This document shows positions 44,831 to 55,435 of a DNA stretch of 64,000 nt, one piece after another. The DNA comes from Mesodorylaimus sp. YZB2_4 (taxonomy: Eukaryota > Nematoda > Enoplea > Dorylaimida > Dorylaimidae). The position numbers and the translations under genes were made by a program. Under the pieces are notes generated by a model. The model ran no database searches, was not told the origin of the DNA, and worked only from the letters and a program-made list of their open reading frames with translations. Location: positions 124,001 to 188,000 of the forward strand of contig JASANH010000497.1 in the NCBI GenBank assembly GCA_030248295.1. Direction: 5' to 3'. Positions within the stretch are counted from its first letter, which is position 1. Each line of letters opens with the position of its first letter.

Positions 44831-46160
44831 AGGCCGTATTCCAGAGGCGTTTTCCAGCGAGATTTTCCAGTGAGGTGACCGGATTCTAGTGAGATGGCTG
44901 CGTTTGCTATTACAGAATTAATTCCAGTCACATAGTTGCAGTCACTGAGCCCGATAACACAGTCACTGCGCAAAAAATACCTAAAAAGCTATTCCATAAA
45001 ACTTTGTCGCTTGGAAAGTCCAGTGAACTATCGGAGGTGGCTGGGAAAATCTTCAGGTGCTCTCGATCGCCTGAAACTGTTTTCCAGCGAGCTTTTACCC
45101 AATATAAACAGTAGAGTTTTGCCGTGAGTTGTCCCAATGGCAGAGCAGAGATATGGTGGTCAATGTGAGGGAGGATTTTTTCAGGTTTCCAATAAAAGTA
45201 AGGAGGTGCGGGAATTTTAGGACCACAGATAAACAAGTCAGACAATTTCAAAAGTGGATAACTGCCAAATTGATTGAGCACATGTTATCGATGTAGCAAG
45301 TGCGTCTTTAGCACCAGTTCGAATCTGACTGTAGAATAAAAGAAAGACTGATCGTTTTCCATCCACATTCTGTACTGTAATGTTTGTTTCGCATGATTTT
45401 CTGCCTGGTCAGTGGTGTTCAGCTTGGTTTTGACATCGATCGGGCGATCCGAGTAGTAGGTGGTCAACAGTCCAGGCAATAGACAGACCCTCTGCACTTC
45501 AAAAAGAGGAAGAGCTTCAACCTTCGATGACAATTTACACGTGATAAGCACAGGTTCAATCTCCAACCCAGCTCCACAAGCATAACATCCCGTAGATTCC
45601 CTTATACCTCACAGGAGAAGTTTCGAGGGTGGCTAATCTGTGCATATGCTCTTGAGATGGAACATTCGTAGTTCGTTTGGCACTTGGAGCTGTCCTAGAA
45701 GCGTCATCAAAAAGGGGAGGAAGTCATGGAAGAAGATGCAAAAATGCAGAAAAATGAATGTAAGAAGTGCAGGAGTAGGAAGGAATAAACGTGAGAAGGG
45801 GGGGGGGGGGAAGATAGAAGAAATCATGACCTGCAATTTATTTTCTCTACTTTTACCTGACATTCACACTCATCTCTCTACAGCCGCTTCGAACACCCCT
45901 AAAATCACCATTGCGTGGATGCACTCAGCGTGGGTAGGTGACAGCAAAATGCACACCGAAGTCGCTTGAATATGCGAGCCTTGTCACCAGAAAATCACAA
46001 CGACCCTATTTTGTTTCTGGAATAGGCGCAAAAAGTTAGGCCTTTCTACAGTCACCCCAATTGACTTTCACAGCGAGCTCAGTGGAATAAGTTACAGTCA
46101 CCTCGCTGGAATTTTCCATCCATGTCACTATTTCCCAGCGAGCTTTCTGGAATACGGCCT
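44831..46160 (-). mobile_element. Transposon N2: innermost layer
   Basis: A 1330-bp element with inverted ends (aggccgtattccaga at the left, its complement at the right), flanked by CTG (44828-44830 and 46161-46163). The empty site is seen in the other LTR copy (ttatatctgggctcgctctg near 16200). Nearly identical to N1 outside a short GAAAGTGA expansion present only in N1; long predicted frames are identical in the two copies. Drawn on the minus strand so that its orientation matches the N1 frame on plus. Confidence 0.88.
45285..45608 (-). CDS. Unidentified frame carried by N2
   Basis: Same frame as 50090-50413 in N1, identical in translation over the 93 residues compared. See that entry. Confidence 0.3.
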   Translation of the reverse strand, partial: GIRESTGCYACGAGLEIEPVLITCKLSSKVEALPLFEVQRVCLLPGLLTTYYSDRPIDVKTKLNTTDQAENHAKQTLQYRMWMENDQSFFYSTVRFELVLKTHLLHR

Positions 46161-47064
46161 CTGGACTCGCTCTGCTCAGTGAGGCCTATGGAAGAACACC
46201 TGCACTAGACACGTGTAGCCGGGCGGTCTGCACCGAACGGGGAAGGAAACCCCCATCACAGGGTTGCACAAGGACTTTTTACAACGATACCGCTTCACTA
46301 AATATGGTGTACATGATTTGTGCACGCTTTTGCGAGCCGATTTGAGAAGAAACACGCATCGTCGACATTCCTTGAGTATTCAACATCAAGTTCTCGCGGC
46401 TCTCCGTTTTTACGGCAGTGGTGGACCGTATCAATTGTTGGATGGTGACAGCTTAGGACTGTCTCAGCCTAGCGTTTCCCGAATCATCACTTCAGTGTCA
46501 GCCCTTTGTCGACGACTGAATGATTATGTCAAAATTCCTGAAGGCGACCATGCACAAGAGTGTGGCCGCTTCCAGTCTGGTTTTGCGACTTCTTGATTTC
46601 GGACACCTTCTGTTTGCTCGCTCTTTGCAAATATTGAATTTTGGTACGACGACGACACTGAACTTTCTGGTCACCTCACCGTAATTACAGCGAGGCGTTC
46701 TCGAAGCGTTTTCCAGCGAGATCTCCCGCTCACCAAGCACTTTTCCGTTGAGCTGACTGGGATAGCTATTCTCGAATGTTTTCCTGTCACCGAGTCTAAT
46801 TTTGCAGTCACTGAGCAAAGTTGGTACGAAATAGTATTCTCAAAAAAAAAAATTCGTGGGAAAAGTTCGTCGAGATGACGGGGGTGACTGGGTAAAAGAT
46901 CGAGGCGGTGAAACCTTTTCCAGCGAGGTCTAATGAAGTAATTTCAAGCGAATGATACACACCCATTGTTGTCAACAGCCCTGAACTTCGTGAATATCGT
47001 CGTGGGATGGCCAGGTTCTGCTGACGAAGCAGTTTTCATGGGCCAAGGTGATTTGGGTAACATG

Positions 47065-48535
47065 CTATGCTATGCCATACTTTACTGTACCAAAAGACTT
47101 ATCAGTCCACTTAGAAGGCACCGCACAATCATTAAAACGTAATAAGGCATCAAAAACGGAGATTTGCAGGGTCATGGCTGAGAATTCAAAACTTTGAGTA
47201 AATGCGTCCGTACGCAGTGTTTTGACTTCCAGCTGGTGCGGCTGCAGCAAGCGAGGGCTGACCCGACGATCACACATGTCCGAGAGAATAAAATGTCGAT
47301 TCGGGTGGCACGCGTGCCCGTGGTAAAATCGATAAAATTGAATGAGTTTGAGGTGATTTGTTCGATCACTTAGAGTGGGCCAGTTCAGTTTCTCCAACAT
47401 CGCTTCATATGGTATTGTCCAGTTGTTAAGAACGGCCCTCGCAGCAAGATCGACTATCGATTGTTGACGAGTCGGAGAACACGCCGCGCAACCATATTTC
47501 AAGCGCGGTCTAACGCATTGAAGATACACAGTTTTCAACACTTCCCAGGCAAATTTTCCAAATTTCTTACGGAAAGCCCCACTCATTCGCCTGGCGGATG
47601 CAGAAATTTCATGACAATGACGGCCAGAACGCATGTCGGTTGACCAATGAACTCCCAGGTATTTCACAGTATCCGCAACCTTACCATTTAACAGAAATTC
47701 AGGGAGTCTATCGCTGACAGAAGAATTCAAACGAAAAATGCAGGCTTGCGACTTGTCGACACTCAATTCCAGTCCGAGATCGGTAACACAATTTGACGCA
47801 AAATCAATAGCTGTTTCAATTTGGCCCTTGACAGTGTTTGATAATTTAGATAGAACAAGTAAGATTAAGTCATCCGCATAGGCCAGCAGTAGAAATTTAG
47901 GGAAGGTAGCTTCGAAACGAACCAAGAGGGAGTTGACAAAAGCAGTGAACAAAACTGGACCCAATACTGACCCCTGAGGCACTCCAGAGATCACAGGGGC
48001 AGGCTCCGACGATGAGCCATCAACTGAAACAAATTGTGATCGATTTTCCAAATACAAAGAAATCCATTTGAGGAGAGTCGGCGACAGATTATGGTCCTTC
48101 TCCAGTGAATGCAGTAGGCGATCGTGTGGCACTCTGTCAAACGCCTTCCGTAGATCAAAAAATACTGCTATTACTGTCCTGTACTCCCGCCTGGAGTTTA
48201 ACCAGTCGTGTGTCGTTTGGGTGACATGAATGAGCGCCCCTGTAGTTGAGTAATTCTTTCGAAGGCCATGTTGATTTGATGAAAAATGAAGCAGTGGTTG
48301 CAGTAAACGAAGAACGTGATTTTCAAAGATTTTTGACAAAACAGGGAGCAGAGAAATTGGACGATAATTCAAGGCTGAAGAGCGATCGCCAGGCTTTGGT
48401 ATTGGTATGATATTGGCGAGTTTAAAGGCTGACGGGAAACATCTTTCTGTAATCGATCGGTTAATCGATTTCGTTAATGCGGTCGAAATGAATGGTGCCA
48501 AGTTTCGAAGGATAGGCGCTGTGAAGTTGTCTACA
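47065..48535 (-). mobile_element. 5'-truncated non-LTR retrotransposon with reverse transcriptase (Jockey/CR1-like)
   Basis: An open frame of about 490 codons on the minus strand covers the RT domain: IPIPKPGDRSSALNYRPISL, VFFDLRKAFDRVPHDRLL, ISGVPQGSVLGPVLFTAF and LLLAYADDLILLV with the catalytic YADD, plus the thumb region (VKYLGVHWS). The upstream endonuclease half is absent, the usual result of aborted reverse transcription. The 10-mer atgctatgct occurs just outside both ends (47062-47071 and 48572-48581) and is a candidate target-site duplication, giving an element of about 1.5 kb. The frame has no stops, so the insertion is young. Confidence 0.9.
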
Positions 48536-50089
48536 TGGACATGGACATGGAGGGTGACTATCGACTATGCAATGCTATGCTGAGGCTGCGTAACTTGGCC
48601 AAAGACTGAAACATGCGAGAATTTTCGGGAGATAATGAGCCTGGGGAAATCATGATAGATAGCAGCTGATATGACGCATGTCGCAAGCTAATGTGCTACA
48701 GTTGCTGATTAAGGGGCCGTTTGGGATCACTATCAGGGCATACAATCTGATTGGTCTCATTTAAGCGAAACAGATCGAACCGTTTCCGCATAAAACTTTG
48801 CTGAAGAGTGAGGCAAGTAATCTAATGCTTTTATCCGCTTGTTTTTGCTCGTATATGTTGCACGTATGGTCCCTTTTGTAGAATTAAGATCAACCTGACG
48901 CTCCACTGGGAGCCGAGCAAGCGCTAAAGTCATCATTTTATGAGCGTTTAGTCCCGCTTAGCAGTCCTGTAAGCAGGGCCCGCTTTTTTGCACTTTTGTC
49001 TTCATTTTGTGCAGCCCTCTGCGGCTTGTGAATTCAAGTTCAGCTTCCTCGTGTCTTCTCCGAGGGTGCCCAGTAAACATTTCTTTTGTTTTGCCGGAAT
49101 TTGTGGGGACTTAGAATAGTTTAATGGGTTGGTGTACTGTATATGCACAAAAGAACAGATGGAACCAGCTGAACGCTACTTTAGTTGCCCTGTTTCTGTA
49201 TCGCCTATGCTGTCCCGTAATTATGATAGGGCAGCAAACCTATACCGCAACCAGTCATCAGTCGTCCTAGGTTGAGGCGTCTAGGCTTGTAAATTAGAAG
49301 GGGCACTGTGCGCCATTGAAACTGCGCTTTCACGCTGACCCGAACTTCCCATCCACCAAGTTTTGTTTCTAGAATAGCACAATTCCGTTAGATCTTTCTC
49401 CAGTCACCTCACTGGAATATGAGGGTCAGCTCACGCTGAAGTACTACACTCACTTTATTGGAAATTTAGGGATGACCTCAAGGGGTTTTCCCGCCAACTT
49501 TCGAGAATACGGCCTATGAAAGGAAAATTCCAGCGAGGTGACTTTAACTTTCCAATGAGACCTCTTTTCACTCACTTTCACTCACTTTCCTCACTTTCCT
49601 GTGACTTATTCCACTGAGCTCGCTGTGAAAGTCAATTGGGGTGACTGTAGAAAGGCTTTACTTTTTGCGCCTATTCCAGAAACAAAATAGGGTCGTTGTG
49701 ATTTTCTGGTGACAAGGCTCGCATATTCAAGCGACTTCGGTGTGCATTTTGCTGTCACCTACCCACGCTGAGCGCATCCACGCAATGGTGATTTTAGGGG
49801 TGTTCGAAGCGGCTGTAGAGAGATGAGTGTGAATGTCAGGTAAAAGTAGAGAAAATCAATTGCAGGTCATGATTTCTTCTATCTTCCCCCCCCCCCCCCC
49901 TTCTCACGTTTATTCCTTCCTACTCCTGCACTTCTTACATTCATTTTTCTGCATTTTTGCATCTTCTTCCATGACTTCCTCCCCTTTTTGATGACGCTTC
50001 TAGGACAGCTCCAAGTGCCAAACGAACTACGAATGTTCCATCTCAAGAGCATATGCACAGATTAGCCACCCTCGAAACTTCTCCTGTGA

Positions 50090-50413
50090 GGTATAAGGGA
50101 ATCTACGGGATGTTATGCTTGTGGAGCTGGGTTGGAGATTGAACCTGTGCTTATCACGTGTAAATTGTCATCGAAGGTTGAAGCTCTTCCTCTTTTTGAA
50201 GTGCAGAGGGTCTGTCTATTGCCTGGACTGTTGACCACCTACTACTCGGATCGCCCGATCGATGTCAAAACCAAGCTGAACACCACTGACCAGGCAGAAA
50301 ATCATGCGAAACAAACATTACAGTACAGAATGTGGATGGAAAACGATCAGTCTTTCTTTTATTCTACAGTCAGATTCGAACTGGTGCTAAAGACGCACTT
50401 GCTACATCGATAA
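50090..50413 (+). CDS. Unidentified frame carried by N1
   Basis: An open stretch of about 107 codons reads GCYACGAGLEIEPVLITC near its start, then EALPLFEVQRVCLLPGLL and ends LVLKTHLLHR, followed by TAA and, in the same frame, a further open stretch to 50770. Composition and codon pattern look like real coding sequence, and no transposase similarity is visible, so it may be a captured host exon; a stop lies just upstream with acceptor-like AGs (tgtgag, ataag). Not recognised. It could equally be a chance frame. Confidence 0.3.
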   Translation, partial: GIRESTGCYACGAGLEIEPVLITCKLSSKVEALPLFEVQRVCLLPGLLTTYYSDRPIDVKTKLNTTDQAENHAKQTLQYRMWMENDQSFFYSTVRFELVLKTHLLHR

Positions 50414-50912
50414 CATGTGCTCAATCAATTTGGCAGTTATCCACTTTTGAAATTGTCTGACTTGTTTATCTGTGGTCCTAAAATTCCCGCACCTCCTTAC
50501 TTTTATTGGAAACCTGAAAAAATCCTCCCTCACATTGACCACCATATCTCTGCTCTGCCATTGGGACAACTCACGGCAAAACTCTACTGTTTATATTGGG
50601 TAAAAGCTCGCTGGAAAACAGTTTCAGGCGATCGAGAGCACCTGAAGATTTTCCCAGCCACCTCCGATAGTTCACTGGACTTTCCAAGCGACAAAGTTTT
50701 ATGGAATAGCTTTTTAGGTATTTTTTGCGCAGTGACTGTGTTATCGGGCTCAGTGACTGCAACTATGTGACTGGAATTAATTCTGTAATAGCAAACGCAG
50801 CCATCTCACTAGAATCCGGTCACCTCACTGGAAAATCTCGCTGGAAAACGCTTCTCAAATACGGCCTCAGGCCTCAAGTGAATACCCCTTTCTTGCAGAG
50901 TCGTCTCTTACC

Positions 50913-50985
50913 GCCTTGTTAGCTCAGTCGGTAGAGCGTGGGACTCTTAATCCCAATGTCGTGGGTTCGAGCCCCACACAGGGCG
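50913..50985 (+). tRNA. tRNA-Lys (CTT)
   Basis: A complete 73-nt cloverleaf: acceptor gccttgt pairs with acagggc, D-arm agctcagtcggtagagc (A-box), anticodon stem-loop tgggactcttaatccca with anticodon CTT, T-arm gtgggttcgagccccac (B-box), discriminator G. A TTTTT terminator follows at 50991. It matches the conserved eukaryotic tRNA-Lys(CTT) sequence and is the only tRNA-like element in the window with all four arms. Transposon N1 ends 45 bp upstream. Confidence 0.97.
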
Positions 50986-51897
50986 AAAAATTTTTCTTTT
51001 CCCTCAAGTAAACATTGAGTGAGTATGAAGAGGGAAGAGTGACAAATGCAAAATGACCTCGCTCTTTTTGGGTAGGAGAGCTGGCGGGCTTTTAGGACCG
51101 TACATATCAAACCATCGCACGGGACCAGCTGGCGTCAGATGATCGGAACTTACAAAATTATTCGATGAATGTTTGCTCTGCTCAAAGTAGCATCAGGTCG
51201 AACACATTATCTTCCCAGCTGTTGCAGCGCCAGCACCCCGCTATCTGCCTTTGGGGACATACAAACAGTGTACGATGTCCATGCATTTGAGCACCCAGGG
51301 GCAGGGTTCGACTGAGCCAAACTAGGAGGCTAGTCAGGCTGTAGCAAAGGTCAGCAGCGTGTTCGATGGCAAGCAGGATAATTGCTAGTTTATGAATATC
51401 TTTTTACCAGAAGCTAATTCAACTCGGAATTTCCCCGTTTTTGCCTTGCCTTGAAATGACAGAAGGCACGCGTGCTGGTCCTGGTTCAGTCAGTTCGGTG
51501 TGGTTCGGCTCGGCCACTTTGCTGGCTGGCGTGGGGACAGAGTCACAGTCACAGAACTCTGAAGACATGTCCTAAATTCAAGGGCAGTCCCAAGTTATTT
51601 GGCAATCAGCTAGGATGGGAGACTGAGCTGTCGAGCTCGACCCTGTCCTCGGACACCTTTTCATGTCTTTATTTCCCAGTACACTTTTTGAGCTTCGAGC
51701 TTAGCCACATGCATGTGAGCGTGGTAAAGCTTCATTTTCGTTTCGTGTTCAGTTTCCATGAGACCAGCTGCCGGAGCTTTGACCTTATTTGCCGATATGT
51801 TCTCGACAGATTTCTTGTGAGCGCTGGACAAATTTGCCGAGTGTTCCACCAAAATCTGTGCCTTTCTCCAGTTTTTATAGCCAAGATGTCTCTGTGA
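50986..51897. other. Spacer
   Basis: No gene supported. A minus-strand frame at 51661-51909 with helical, charged composition (ETEHETKMKLYHAHMHVAKL) resembles C-terminal helices of SANT/Myb-type transposon proteins, but this is only a guess. Confidence 0.35.
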
Positions 51898-53625
51898 GCG
51901 GATGATCATATGATCAGGTGATCAGAGGATCAGGTTATCATATGATCTGATCATCTGATCGTGAGCAGATGATCAGATGATCAGGTGAACGGATGATGAT
52001 CAGGTGATCAGATGACGATCAGAGGATCAGGTGACCAGATGATGATCAGGTGATCAGATGACGATCAGAGGATCAGGTGACCAGATGATGATCAGGTGAT
52101 CAGATGACGATCAGAGGATCCGGTGATCAGATGATGATCAGGTGATCAGATGACGATCAGAGGATCCGGGGATCAGATGATGATCAGAGGATCAGGTGAT
52201 CAGAGGATCGGGTGATCAGAGGATCAGGTTATCATATGATCTGATCATCTGATCGTGAGCAGATGATCAGATGATCAGGTGAACGGATGATGATCAGGTG
52301 ATCAGATGACGATCAGAGGATCAGGTGACCAGATGATGATCAGGTGATCAGATGACGATCAGAGGATCAGGTGACCAGATGATGATCAGGTGATCAGATG
52401 ACGATCAGAGGATCCGGTGATCAGATGATGATCAGGTGATCAGATGACGATCAGAGGATCCAGGGATCAGATGATGATCAGAGGATCAGGTGATCAGAGG
52501 ATCAGGCGATCAGATGATGATCAGATGATCAGGTGATCAGAGGATCCGGTGATCAGAGGATGATCAGATGATCAGGTGATCAGAGGATCCGGTGATCAGA
52601 GGATCAGGTGAACAGATGATGATCAGGTGATCAGATGACGATCAGAGGATCCGGTGATCAGATGATGATCAGGTGATCAGATGACGATCAGAGGATCCGG
52701 GGATCAGATGATGATCAGAGGATCAGGTGATCAGAGGATCAGGCGATCAGATGATGATCAGATGATCAGGTGATCAGAGGATCCGGTGATCAGAGGATGA
52801 TCAGATGATCAGGTGATCAGAGGATCCGGTGATCAGAGGATCAGGTGAACAGATGATGATCAGGTGATCAGATGACGATCAGAGGATCCGGGGATCAGAT
52901 GATGATCAGAGGATCAGGTGATCAGAGGATCAGGCGATCAGATGATGATCAGATGATCAGGTGATCAGAGGATCCGGTGATCAGAGGATGATCAGATGAT
53001 CAGGTGATCAGAGGATCCGGTGATCAGAGGATCAGGTGAACAGAAGATGATCAGGTGATCAGATGACGATCAGAGGATCCGGGGATCAGATGATGATCAG
53101 AGGATCAGGTGATCAGAGGATCAGGCGATCAGATGATGATCAGATGATCAGGTGATCAGAGGATCCGGTGATCAGAGGATGATCAGATGATCAGGTGATC
53201 AGAGGATCCGGTGATCAGAGGATCAGGTGAACAGATGATGATCAGGTGATCAGATGACGATCAGAGGATCCGGTGATCAGATGACGATCAGAGGATCAGG
53301 TGAACAGATGATGATCAGGTGATCAGATGACGATCAGAGGATCCGGTGATCAGATGACGATCAGAGGATCCGGGGATCAGATGATGATCAGAGGATCAGG
53401 TGATCAGAGGATCAGGCGATCAGATGATGATCAGATGATCAGGTGATCAGAGGATCCGGTGATCAGAGGATCAGGTAAACAGATGATGATCAGGTGATCA
53501 GATGACGATCAGAGGATCCGGTGATCAGATGATGAACAGAGGATCAGGTGATCAGAGGATCGGGTGATCAGAGGATCGGGTGATCAGAGGATCAGGTGAT
53601 CAGAGGATCAGGTATGATCACTTTG
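51898..53625. repeat. GATC minisatellite, 1.7 kb
   Basis: Built mostly from 8-bp units gatcaggt, gatcagag, gatcagat and gatccggt with extra gat or gac triplets. Higher-order structure is visible: a block with the palindromic core gttatcatatgatctgatc starts at about 51933 and again at about 52227, about 293 bp apart, and a block with gatcaggtgaacagatgatg recurs several times after 52600. Confidence 0.92.
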
Positions 53626-54979
53626 ATATTGCTCGAATACTTGATCGCCATCCATTCTGCACAATCTACATACTCGTCCTCAGATCCTCGGCCCTCATCC
53701 GAATAGGTGTTGCAGTAAGTAGCCTCAGGACAGTACTGTGCCAGAAACTCACAACCATGCGGTTAGGATATTTATCGGCATGTTTACCAATCAATTTTTC
53801 AGGCCTTACATGGGCTAACTGAAATAAAGTGTCAAAGAAATTTTGACAAAGCAATTGTCGAGGGCTGGTTGGCTGGTGCACCTTCTCTATGCAGCAATCA
53901 CCCCTCTTTCTGGAAAGGCTCCAGTGAAACCTCGAGTCTTCGCGGTCCATGGCGAGTGGCTATCGATCTAACCTGGCTGGCTGCTGTTTCAGCCCGAGTG
54001 CAGTCGCCAGACTTGCCTGCTCTTGTCGGAGTTTTTGTCTAACCAACTCCGCTCGGCCACATTCTCCTCGCTTGGCGGGCATGCTTGCGCCAGGCGCGAG
54101 GCCAACCTAAAAAATGTGACTGTCCAAATGTACCTTCTTGCAGTCACAGAAGTATCGTCTCTGGGCAGCATCCGTCAAGGGCTGATCACCAAAAAAAGAC
54201 ACCCCTGGAGTCTTTGAATTAATCGATTCATGCTGGCTCAAGTCGTCCCAACTTATCAGTCAAAGCCACCATACCCAGCAGACTATACAGTGCTAGTAGA
54301 TCATTTTGGGCATTTGAAAGGACGAATTCAGGCAGATACGGATGTGCAGGTGGCAGCCTGTCGATCCTCAATATCTGCAGCCTACAGGAGAATCAGAAGC
54401 AATGTTGTGCCTGACCTTGGTTCATGATCAGTTTGGTACATCTGACCCTCTGATCCTGCGATCACGCGGCCCTGTTGTCCTCTGATCACCTGATCCTCCT
54501 AGTTGGGACTCTCACTCTGACCACCCGCCTCAATCTCTGCAAAATGAGTGAAAAAATCGCCCGATCATGTAGCGATCCATCTAATATCGATATCAGAAGT
54601 CAATGATTGCAATCGTATTAGGAACAAATTTGCCGAGAGAAGTTACAAACTCAATTTGCCGCCGTTTGCGCACAGCAGTCTGATGCGCAGGTTTTATTGA
54701 TGCTCAGGTACCAAGTTGCGCAACTGAGCGCGACCCGTCGGCTTGATGTTTCATGCGGCTCTAAAATGAAAAGTCGGCAGCAAATGGTTTTATTGTTTGC
54801 GATGCTGAGCGAGGTGATGAGTTCTCACTCGCCCCATTCAGGTTGTGGTTGTGCTTGTGCCTTGCGTAGCAGCCGCCAACCTCGACGTGTTTTTTTTTGG
54901 CGTAAGGCAGCACCGACTCTTTGTTTTCTAAGAAAATTTGAAGCACTCAAATTTCTAGGTTCATCTTCCTGTCATTTTT
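53626..54979. other. Spacer with repeat fragments
   Basis: No gene recognised. Pieces at about 53960-54020 and 54720-54760 (cgacccgtcggcttgatgtttc) belong to the family also seen near 740, 6900, 9520 and 17590. Confidence 0.4.
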
Positions 54980-55435
54980 GTGGAGGCTAACCCAGAAATA
55001 TATTTTTTAGATGAAATTTGGCCAGGTTTTTCGATGGAAAAATTGAACCAGCAAGAAATTACCGATTTGCTTATCCGTTTTGCCGAACAACAATCTCAAT
55101 TTACTCAGCAGCTGCAAACGTTCAATCAACAGATGACAGATTTTCTTCAGCAGCAACGAAATTGTTTTCAGTATTTGATCCAACAGCAGGCGCAACTGCC
55201 GCAACAGGCGATCGACCCTGCTCCTGCTCCGGCTGCAGTTCCAGTTGCAATGCAAGTTCCAGTTCCGGGCTCGCTCGTTTTTCCACCCCCTCTTACTGGA
55301 GGACAATTGCCGATTCCGTTTTTTGTGGGACAGCCGCCATCGATCAACGAGCCTCGCATCACCTCGGTTACCTTGGACATTTGCTTCCCAGGACCAGGTC
55401 CGCTTGTTAAGGCGTGGGCAAAATATAACTTCTGA
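54980..55435 (+). CDS. Gln/Pro-rich protein, possible retrotransposon Gag N-terminus
   Basis: A frame of 151 codons; the Met at 55034 (MEKLNQQEITDLL) is the more natural start. It contains a Gln-rich helical region (LLIRFAEQQSQFTQQLQTFN, FLQQQRNCFQYLIQQQAQLP) and a Pro/Val spacer (PAPAPAAVPVAMQVPVPG). Such Gln-rich coiled coils followed by a Pro linker often begin the Gag of Ty3/Gypsy elements, but no capsid or zinc knuckle follows. It could also be the first exon of a host gene, since gtaagt follows at about 55440. Confidence 0.35.
   Translation: MEANPEIYFLDEIWPGFSMEKLNQQEITDLLIRFAEQQSQFTQQLQTFNQQMTDFLQQQRNCFQYLIQQQAQLPQQAIDPAPAPAAVPVAMQVPVPGSLVFPPPLTGGQLPIPFFVGQPPSINEPRITSVTLDICFPGPGPLVKAWAKYNF

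Larger units (their letters stand above)
44519..46268 (+). mobile_element. Solo-LTR-like insertion, copy 2, inside the transposase
   Basis: Same element as 15905-16326: starts TGTGGTACCC, ends GGGTTGCA, flanked by CAAG (44515-44518 and 46269-46272). Interrupted by N2 at 44831-46160. Excluding N2 it is about 420 bp. Confidence 0.82.
44417..46555 (+). pseudogene. HARBI1-like transposase, interrupted and truncated
   Basis: The N-terminal 34 codons (44417-44518; FRPRFDAFNEYDD) run into the insertion at 44519 and continue in the same frame from 46273 (DFLQRYRFTKYG, then LLRADLRRNTHRRHSLS, QVLAALRFYGSG, SQPSVSRIITSV), the helical DNA-binding/N-terminal region of Harbinger nucleases. Similarity stops near 46555, before the catalytic acidic residues, so the nuclease core is gone. 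Confidence 0.85.
44116..49515 (+). mobile_element. Transposon H: PIF/Harbinger element inserted in N1
   Basis: Starts agaggccgtattcatgaagc and ends tcgagaatacggcct, flanked by ATG at 44113-44115 and 49516-49518. Removing it rejoins the N1 sequence (tagtgac-ATG-aaaggaaaattcc), which N2 shows uninterrupted (tagtgacatggatggaaaattcc). It carries the remains of a HARBI1-like transposase and has itself received an LTR-like insertion and a non-LTR retrotransposon. Confidence 0.8.
44076..50867 (+). mobile_element. Transposon N1: outermost layer of a nested insertion
   Basis: The outermost element begins aggccgtattccagaaagc at 44076 and ends ...aaatacggcct at 50867, flanked on both sides by CAG (44073-44075 and 50868-50870). 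Its own sequence is only 44076-44115 plus 49516-50867 (about 1.39 kb); the rest is later insertions. It is the same element as N2 (44831-46160) in opposite orientation. Terminal aggccgtatt, internal repeats of ccagcgag and ggtgac, and 3-bp duplications suit a non-autonomous PIF/Harbinger-type element. Confidence 0.85.

Noticed and set aside
47461..47643. Plus-strand frame within the reverse transcriptase
   Set aside because: Shadow of the minus-strand RT, which has all expected motifs.
51898..53625. Possible CRISPR array
   Set aside because: No constant repeat alternating with unique spacers; units are 8-bp tandem variants and the genome is eukaryotic.
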